The translations under genes were made by a program, and so were the position numbers. Below are positions 58,666 to 64,000 of a stretch of DNA of 64,000 bases, one piece after another. Within the stretch, counting starts at the first letter, position 1, and each line of letters begins with the position of its first letter. The DNA is from Mucilaginibacter sp. SMC90 (GTDB lineage Bacteria; Bacteroidota; Bacteroidia; Sphingobacteriales; Sphingobacteriaceae), in the NCBI RefSeq assembly GCF_022811725.1, contig NZ_CP094527.1, positions 6,448,001-6,512,000 of the forward strand. The letters are read 5' to 3'. The notes beneath the pieces were generated by a model that made no database searches, had not been told where the DNA came from, and worked only from the letters and a program-made list of their open reading frames with translations.

Positions 58666-59886
58666 TTATTTGAACTGGATAGCCTTTACCGGCGAGATCC
58701 TGCTTACCAGGGTAGATGGGATAATAAGTACCAGCATACAGATGATCAGTGTACCAATATTGAGGATAATAATATCAAAAAGATCAAATTCAACCGGTAC
58801 AAATGTCATGTAATACGATGCTTGATCAAGCTTAAAGAAATGGGTATACATTTGGAAATAACCCAATCCTATCCCCAGTAAATTACCCAGCAGCAGGCCC
58901 AAGCCAATAAGGTAAGTTGCATTGATCAGGAATACCTTGCGTATTGCCCAGTTGGATGCCCCCATAGCCTTAAACATGCCTATCATAGCGGTTCGTTCAA
59001 GAATCATGATAAGCAGTGCCGATATCATATTAATAACAGCTACGGCTACCATCAATACCAGCATCACTACTGCATTAACATCGAGCAGGTTAAGCCATTC
59101 AAATATGGTGGGGTAATCTTCTTCAATGGTATATTCTTTCAGTTTTACGGGCAAAACATTTTCAAGTGCTTCGGCCGCCTCGTTAATGTGCTCAAAATCT
59201 GACACCCGGAGTTCGTATTGGCCAATCTCGTTGGGCTGCCAGTCGTTAAGGCGATTAATGAGGGATAAAGCACCTATAACAAAGGTTTTATCAACTTCTT
59301 CAACCCCTATGTTAAAAATCCCTTTTATTTTAAACTGACGCTTACGGAGCGGTTCCTGTACAAAATACATCAGCAGCTTATCCCCTACCTTAAGTTTAAG
59401 CCTGTCGGCTGTTGTTTGCGAAATCATGATTTCCTTTTGCGCTTCAACAGAATCGGCAAAATTGATCACATCTCCCGCAACTATCATTTTTTTAAAATAG
59501 TTCCAGTCATAATTTTTATCAACGCCCTTAAGCACCACACCTTCAATTTCGTTGTTGGCCTTAACAATGCCCGGCTTGGTAGCCACCGGCATTACATGGG
59601 TAATAAAGGGGCTTTTGAGCGCCCGCTTAACAAAATCGCTGTCGGCAGCAAATGACGAACTCTGGTATGAATTATTCAGGTCAAACTTAACCACGCGAAT
59701 GTCGCCGGCAAAACCGCGAACTTTATTGCGTATTTCGTGTTTAAATCCTTTAACGATAGCAAGGGACAGTATCATTACGCCAAGGCCCAGCATGATACCT
59801 ATAATCGCAATACGCACTATCAGTTTTGAAAATGTGCGTTTTGATTTAAATGTTATACGGGCTGATATAAAGGAGGCGAAACTCAA
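58666..59886 (-). CDS. FtsX/LolE-type ABC transporter permease
   Basis: This 406-residue protein has one N-terminal membrane helix (about 24-45), a large MacB_PCD-like extracytoplasmic domain (about 60-250), and three C-terminal helices with the FtsX pattern (TAMIGMFKAMGASNWAIRKV near 295-314). It resembles LolC/LolE lipoprotein-release permeases. No ATPase gene is next to it, so the LolD partner is encoded elsewhere. It converges with the barrel gene at a 2-bp gap. Confidence 0.9.
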   Translation of the reverse strand: MSFASFISARITFKSKRTFSKLIVRIAIIGIMLGLGVMILSLAIVKGFKHEIRNKVRGFAGDIRVVKFDLNNSYQSSSFAADSDFVKRALKSPFITHVMPVATKPGIVKANNEIEGVVLKGVDKNYDWNYFKKMIVAGDVINFADSVEAQKEIMISQTTADRLKLKVGDKLLMYFVQEPLRKRQFKIKGIFNIGVEEVDKTFVIGALSLINRLNDWQPNEIGQYELRVSDFEHINEAAEALENVLPVKLKEYTIEEDYPTIFEWLNLLDVNAVVMLVLMVAVAVINMISALLIMILERTAMIGMFKAMGASNWAIRKVFLINATYLIGLGLLLGNLLGIGLGYFQMYTHFFKLDQASYYMTFVPVEFDLFDIIILNIGTLIICMLVLIIPSTLVSRISPVKAIQFK

Positions 59887-59972
59887 TGGCAGACTGATTT
59901 TTTGTACCTTCGCAAATATGCGGTTTTGCTGTTAAACCTGCTACTTTTAAAATTGTTTCAACTCAATATTTT

Positions 59973-61214
59973 ATGAATAAGATTTGTGCTTTTTTACGAT
60001 TTGCCCTGATAACAGTTTTACTTGCTCACAGCGCATGCAGCCAGGCAACCGATTGTAAAAGCTGCAAGACAGCATCCTCATCCAAAAACAAAAAAAACGG
60101 GCCAATTACCCCCGGAGCTGATCAAATTCCGCTATATATTAATTATCTTAAGGGAAAAAATATTGGAATGGTGATCAATCAAACTTCTGTTATTGGTAAA
60201 AATCTAACTGCCAGTGTAGATAGTTTGGTTCACTCGGGCGTTAACATTAAAAAGATCTTCGGGCCCGAGCACGGTTTCAGGGGTAATGCCAGTAACGGAG
60301 CCACAGTTGGCGATGCTAAAGATCCTAAAACTGGACTGCCTGTAATATCATTATACGGCAACAAACACTATAAACCGACACCGGCCGATTTAAAGGGTAT
60401 AGACCTCATGATATTTGATATACAGGATGTTGGCGTACGTTTTTATACTTACATATCAACCCTGCACTACGTAATGGAAGCATGCGCCGAAAATAATGTA
60501 GAGCTGATGATTTTTGACCGGCCAAATCCTAACGGCTATTTGATTGACGGGCCTATCCTGGATACTGCTAACAGGTCATTTGTGGGCATGCACCCTATTC
60601 CCATAGCTCACGGCATGACCATTGCCGAATATGCCCAAATGATAAACGGCGAGGGCTGGTTAAAAAATGGGGTTAAATGTAAACTAAAGATCATTAAGGT
60701 AGCTAATTACAAACACGATTTACCTTATACTTTGCCTGTAAACCCTTCGCCCAATTTAAACACTCCCATTTCAATTTTATTATACCCAAGCACCTGCTTG
60801 TTTGAGGGTACAACTTTTAGTTTGGGCCGGGGTACGCTTGTGCCCTTTGCAGTATTAGGGCACCCTGCGCTGAAAGGAAAATACAGCTTTTCGTTCACAC
60901 CGAAAAGCATACCAGGCATGAGCGAGTCCCCGCCTCAGAAAGACCAGGAATGTTTTGGCATCGATCTGCAAAATATTTCGCCGGATGAGATTACCGGCAC
61001 GGGTGCCATCAACCTGAAATGGCTCCTGGAGCTATATAATGCCTTCCCGGATAAAGACCATTTCTTTAACGCTTATTTTATAAAACTGGCGGGTACAATA
61101 GAATTGCGAAAACAAATTGAAGCAGGCAAAACCGAAGAAGAGATCCGTGCCAGCTGGCAGCCAGGATTGACTGCATTTAAAGAAACACGAAAAAAATATT
61201 TATTATACGAATAA
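59973..61214 (+). CDS. NamZ-like exo-beta-N-acetylmuramidase (DUF1343)
   Basis: This 413-residue protein has a lipoprotein signal with lipobox LAHSAC (Cys22). The DUF1343 domain shows IGMVINQTSVIGKNL, KIFGPEHGFRGNASNGATVG and LMIFDIQDVGVRFYTYISTL HYVMEACAE, then FDRPNPNGYLIDGPIL and the C-terminal LKWLLELYNAFPDKDHFFN. Members called NamZ (GH171) release N-acetylmuramic acid from peptidoglycan fragments. The probable catalytic Glu lies in the GPEHGFRG segment. It should act in the periplasm during cell-wall recycling. No other recycling gene is adjacent. Confidence 0.85.
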   Translation: MNKICAFLRFALITVLLAHSACSQATDCKSCKTASSSKNKKNGPITPGADQIPLYINYLKGKNIGMVINQTSVIGKNLTASVDSLVHSGVNIKKIFGPEHGFRGNASNGATVGDAKDPKTGLPVISLYGNKHYKPTPADLKGIDLMIFDIQDVGVRFYTYISTLHYVMEACAENNVELMIFDRPNPNGYLIDGPILDTANRSFVGMHPIPIAHGMTIAEYAQMINGEGWLKNGVKCKLKIIKVANYKHDLPYTLPVNPSPNLNTPISILLYPSTCLFEGTTFSLGRGTLVPFAVLGHPALKGKYSFSFTPKSIPGMSESPPQKDQECFGIDLQNISPDEITGTGAINLKWLLELYNAFPDKDHFFNAYFIKLAGTIELRKQIEAGKTEEEIRASWQPGLTAFKETRKKYLLYE

Positions 61215-61246
61215 CCGAATAAAGCACATCTAATACCTAAACATCT

Positions 61247-62164
61247 ATGAGAATTATATTTATGGGTACCCCCCAGTTTGCCGTTGCTTCGTTAGACGCT
61301 TTACTTAAAGCAGGCAGTAATATTGTAGCTGTTGTTACAGCGCCTGATAAACCAGCCGGAAGGGGGCAAAAAGTTAGTGAATCGACTGTTAAGCAATATG
61401 CAGTAGCTAACGGATTAAAAGTGCTGCAACCGGAAAAACTTAAAAACGAAGATTTTATTGCCGAACTTAAAGCACTTAAGGCCGACCTGCAGGTTGTAGT
61501 AGCCTTCAGGATGCTGCCCGAAGCTGTTTGGAACATGCCCCCTAAGGGAACCATAAACTTACACGCCTCACTATTACCGCAATACCGCGGCGCCGCCCCT
61601 ATTAACTGGGCGCTGATAAACGGTGAAAAAGAAAGCGGTGTAACTACCTTCTTTTTAAAACATGATATTGATACCGGCAACATCCTGTTCACCGAAAAAA
61701 TAACCCTTACCGGCCATGAAGATGCCGGCGAACTGCATGACCGCCTGATGAATAAAGGTGCCGGGCTACTGGTAAAAACCGTTAAAGCGGTTGAGAGCGG
61801 CAGGTACAACGAACACCCACAATCACAATTAACTGCAGGAACGGAGTTAAAACATGCACCAAAGATTTTTAAGGATGATTGCCAGATAGATTGGACACAG
61901 CCTGCCTTGTCAATTTATAACAAAATTCGCGGCCTGAGCCCAGTGCCTACTGCTTTTACTGAGCTTAATGGTAAAAACTTAAAAGTTTACGCATCCGAAT
62001 ATCAGCTATCGGAAACAGATATACAACCCGGAGACTTTTTAACGGATAACAAAACCTATTTGAAGTTTGCAGCGAAGGATGGTTTTGTATTGTTAAAAGA
62101 CATTCAATTAGAAGGCAAGAAACGTATGGGGATTGAAGATTTTTTGAGGGGAGTGAAATTATAA
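61247..62164 (+). CDS. fmt: methionyl-tRNA formyltransferase
   Basis: This 305-residue enzyme starts MRIIFMGTPQFAVASLDALL and has the formyl transferase core with AFRMLPEAVWNMPPKGTINL HASLLPQYRGAAPINWALIN GEKESGVTTF near 85-135. The Asn-His-Asp catalytic set is in NLHASLLP and KHDIDTG. The C-terminal OB-like domain begins near 205. It adds the formyl group to the initiator tRNA. The family's length and motifs are intact. Confidence 0.95.
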   Translation: MRIIFMGTPQFAVASLDALLKAGSNIVAVVTAPDKPAGRGQKVSESTVKQYAVANGLKVLQPEKLKNEDFIAELKALKADLQVVVAFRMLPEAVWNMPPKGTINLHASLLPQYRGAAPINWALINGEKESGVTTFFLKHDIDTGNILFTEKITLTGHEDAGELHDRLMNKGAGLLVKTVKAVESGRYNEHPQSQLTAGTELKHAPKIFKDDCQIDWTQPALSIYNKIRGLSPVPTAFTELNGKNLKVYASEYQLSETDIQPGDFLTDNKTYLKFAAKDGFVLLKDIQLEGKKRMGIEDFLRGVKL

Positions 62165-62328
62165 GAGTTTTACGATTATCAACCCCGGGATCTCTAAAAT
62201 AAACCCGAGGTTGATAATTATCTGTAATAAAACATAGAATATCTAAGAGCGGGCATAGTGCAAAACATCAGGGTCCTATGCGAGTTTAAATTAACCCATA
62301 AAATTTTCCAACCCTAATTTCAACACGT

Positions 62329-62497
62329 GGCACCTACGGAGCCGAAAAACATGCTCGTTTAGGGCTATAAACACGTGGCCCCGCTGGGGCCGGCAATATT
62401 TTATGATATAATCAGCATGGATCATGTGCTATGCGGCCTCAGAGAGGCCACGTGTTTATAGACAAAATTTAAAGAGATATTGGACTCCAGCGGAGTC
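62329..62497. repeat. four-hairpin repeat element, copy B
   Basis: H1 is GGCACCTACGGAGCC (62,329-62,343), H2 GGCCCC-GCT-GGGGCC (62,377-62,391), H3 GGCCTC-AGA-GAGGCC (62,435-62,449) and H4 GACTCC-AGC-GGAGTC (62,483-62,497). TATAAACACGTG before H2 and CACGTGTTTATAG after H3 match copy A. H1 is identical to copy A; H2 to H4 differ in sequence but keep pairing. The open frame at 62,424-62,630 runs through it and is accidental. Confidence 0.82.
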
Positions 62498-62730
62498 TCG
62501 TAATCGTAAACTTGCTTTCGAACCACTGCTTATTACACATTTAGATTTCGTGGGTGAACTTAAATTCAAAAAGCCACTGATGAATGAAATAAAACGTCGA
62601 CCGCACCAAGCCAACGCCTTACGTAACTAACTATTAACTGATCTTAAATAAGAACGAGGTGCGTTTTAATCCATTTTAACATGGCAGCAATTATCAGCAG
62701 CCGTCTAAATCAATAGCTTTTTTCTGATAC
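62498..62730. other. gap after the repeat element
   Basis: This 233-bp stretch holds no convincing gene, terminator or promoter. The whole gap between fmt and the lipoprotein gene is 62,165-62,730. A possible terminator for fmt lies at about 62,181-62,213, where ATCAACCCCGGG and CCCGAGGTTGAT can pair with one mismatch. Confidence 0.5.
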
Positions 62731-63804
62731 CTACTTGCAATTGTAGGTATATGTATTTACCCCCGAACCATTAATTGCCATGCTAACGGGCAAATTTTTA
62801 TCGTTGTATTGATAAGTAAGGGCCGCGTTAACGTCTGCAGGCTCCCCTCCGGCAACCTGTCTCAATTTGCCTGTAATTTTAACGGGATTATTCTTACTCA
62901 TAATTGCGCAGCGGCCGGCCCAAAAACGAACCTTATCCAGGTTATACGCACCAAATCCGCTGAAATCTTCGCCTATAAACTTCCAATATTTTGAGATAGC
63001 TGTATACGGAGATGGCTTATCATCATAGGTAATGTTCAGCAATTCGTCAGAAGTCTGTTTGTAATCGATCCTGCTCTCGCCCCCGGGATAAACGGTCGTC
63101 TTTTTTGACCAATCGTATATGATTTTGGCTTGTGTCACATTATCATTGGCATCATAAACAAAATTGAGTTCATATCTGAAAAGTATAAAGTCCTGAGCAT
63201 CTGTCGAGCCGCTGCCTGCTAATAAAACTGTGGTAAGGTGTTTCTTGGCATCGTCATACAAAAACTGATACAATGAGTCTCTTCTAAATGTATTAGGCGG
63301 ATTAGTGGCGGCAAATAATTCATGCATAAATCCGGGATTGCCATCATAAAGATTCCCGCTTCCTCCAGTGTAACTATAGGTAATATTAATATTGCCATAG
63401 TAGTGATTTCCATTGCCATCAACCGATGCGGTAGGATAAGCGTCGACAGCTTTAGCAGATGTAATGGTTCGGACAAATGGCCCGTAAAAATAGTTAGGTC
63501 CCGTCATTTTGGTAAGAAGACCTTTATCATCATACTCAAAATTGCGCACTCCAAGCGCCTGGTCTATATCGCTTGCTATGGCGCATCCTGTGGGATTTAC
63601 CACAGTTGGGGTGGGGATTTTAGAAGGTTTTTTGCAACCATACAAAGCGGTTAACAAAAGCCCCATGAACAAGGCGACAAGCAAGGGGCTGTAAGTTCTT
63701 ATTTTTCGTGCTTCTGAAATAAAAGCTGTGTTTGCATTTTTGCCTGGAAAAGGTAATTGGTATTGAGTGTTGTTAAATGTAAAATGGGTTTTAGATGTTT
63801 TCAT
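62731..63804 (-). CDS. hypothetical lipoprotein (357 aa)
   Basis: I place the start at 63,804 (MKTSKTHFTFNNTQYQLPFP). A hydrophobic helix near 40-58 (YSPLLVALFMGLLLTALYGC) ends in a lipobox-like ALYGC, so the N-terminus is unusually long for a lipoprotein. A start nearer the helix is possible but no better Met is present. The body has repeated YEYDDKG- and YQYNDKN-like strands (FEYDDKGLLTKM, YQYNDKNLPVSM) similar to RHS-like or DUF4595-type beta repeats. Function is unknown. It reads away from the right window edge. Confidence 0.6.
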   Translation of the reverse strand: MKTSKTHFTFNNTQYQLPFPGKNANTAFISEARKIRTYSPLLVALFMGLLLTALYGCKKPSKIPTPTVVNPTGCAIASDIDQALGVRNFEYDDKGLLTKMTGPNYFYGPFVRTITSAKAVDAYPTASVDGNGNHYYGNINITYSYTGGSGNLYDGNPGFMHELFAATNPPNTFRRDSLYQFLYDDAKKHLTTVLLAGSGSTDAQDFILFRYELNFVYDANDNVTQAKIIYDWSKKTTVYPGGESRIDYKQTSDELLNITYDDKPSPYTAISKYWKFIGEDFSGFGAYNLDKVRFWAGRCAIMSKNNPVKITGKLRQVAGGEPADVNAALTYQYNDKNLPVSMAINGSGVNTYTYNCK

Positions 63805-64000
63805 TACAGGTAGGTTTTGGTTTATTATTATGATTTTATAATCGCTTAAAAAGCTAATCATATAGCTATCGTCAGCGAAAATGTTACCGGCAAATAAACA
63901 TCATAGGCAAAGGAAGCGCTTACGAGTTTGTTGCAAATACATATGAGTTTGTTGCATTACAAATTTCGTTTTGCTGCATTATATGTCTGAAACAGACATT

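Noticed and set aside
62424..62630. 68-codon open frame after fmt
   Set aside because: It lies within hairpins H3 and H4 of the repeat element and has no start signal.

Overview
The window is chromosomal DNA of a Bacteroidetes bacterium, most likely a member of the Sphingobacteriaceae close to Mucilaginibacter or Pedobacter. This is inferred from a FecI/FecR-SusC/SusD locus, the Bacteroidetes-length NusB next to DUF1573, YajC, YbbR and CoaE genes, TAnnTTTG-type promoter elements, and interspersed palindromic repeats. No accession-level identification was possible from sequence alone.

Positions 1 to about 15,890 are one end of a Mu-like transposable prophage. The early genes run on the minus strand from a divergent control region at 14.7 kb: a small HTH protein, a one-TM peptide, a MuA-like DDE transposase, a MuB-like ATPase, a DnaA-IV-like HTH protein, a DUF3164 protein, then a long run of small accessory genes (MazG-like, DUF4406, RecA-like ATPase, ASCH-like, methyltransferase-like). 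An S24-family (LexA/CI-like) repressor faces outward at 14.8-15.7 kb. Just outside it are four copies of a putative transposase-binding site marking the phage end. Virion genes (gpF-like with a C-terminal nuclease-like domain, gpG-like, one unknown) lie at 1-1.9 kb on the opposite strand and converge on the early operon. The rest of the phage lies beyond the left edge.

16-23 kb is a complete ECF sigma, FecR anti-sigma, SusC, SusD transport locus with no degradative enzyme beside it. 23-25.4 kb is an accessory patch: an orphan protein, a 226-bp MITE with 20-bp perfect terminal repeats and a 10-bp target duplication, and a RES/Xre toxin-antitoxin pair. 25.5-31.8 kb is housekeeping (a Leu/Val-type dehydrogenase lacking its catalytic lysine, nusB to coaE, an MBL exonuclease, a DUF5522 protein, a MarR regulator). 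31.9-33.6 kb holds an AT-rich, translationally coupled ATPase plus TOPRIM-like pair, the best candidate for an undescribed defence module.

33.7-43.9 kb carries a GHL10-like hydrolase with a CBM9-like protein and an EVE protein, an APS kinase with a sulfotransferase, holA, an HSDR_N nuclease-like protein and a GH2 enzyme. 44-64 kb holds a hybrid histidine kinase, valS with an in-frame heptamer-repeat insertion, an M13 peptidase, a DUF1569 gene broken by one nonsense codon, an MBL-rhodanese protein, mnmD, mazG, a second ECF sigma operon whose second gene fuses an anti-sigma-like membrane anchor to a beta-barrel domain, an FtsX/LolE-type permease, a NamZ-type muramidase, fmt and a lipoprotein.

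Non-coding structure is rich. Three T-arm-like hairpins sit in phage leaders. There are two copies of a four-hairpin element with compensatory changes, two long palindromes of the GTCATTGCGAG family, and four inverted arrays of 7-bp repeats, one of them inside valS. No rRNA, tRNA or CRISPR array was recognised.
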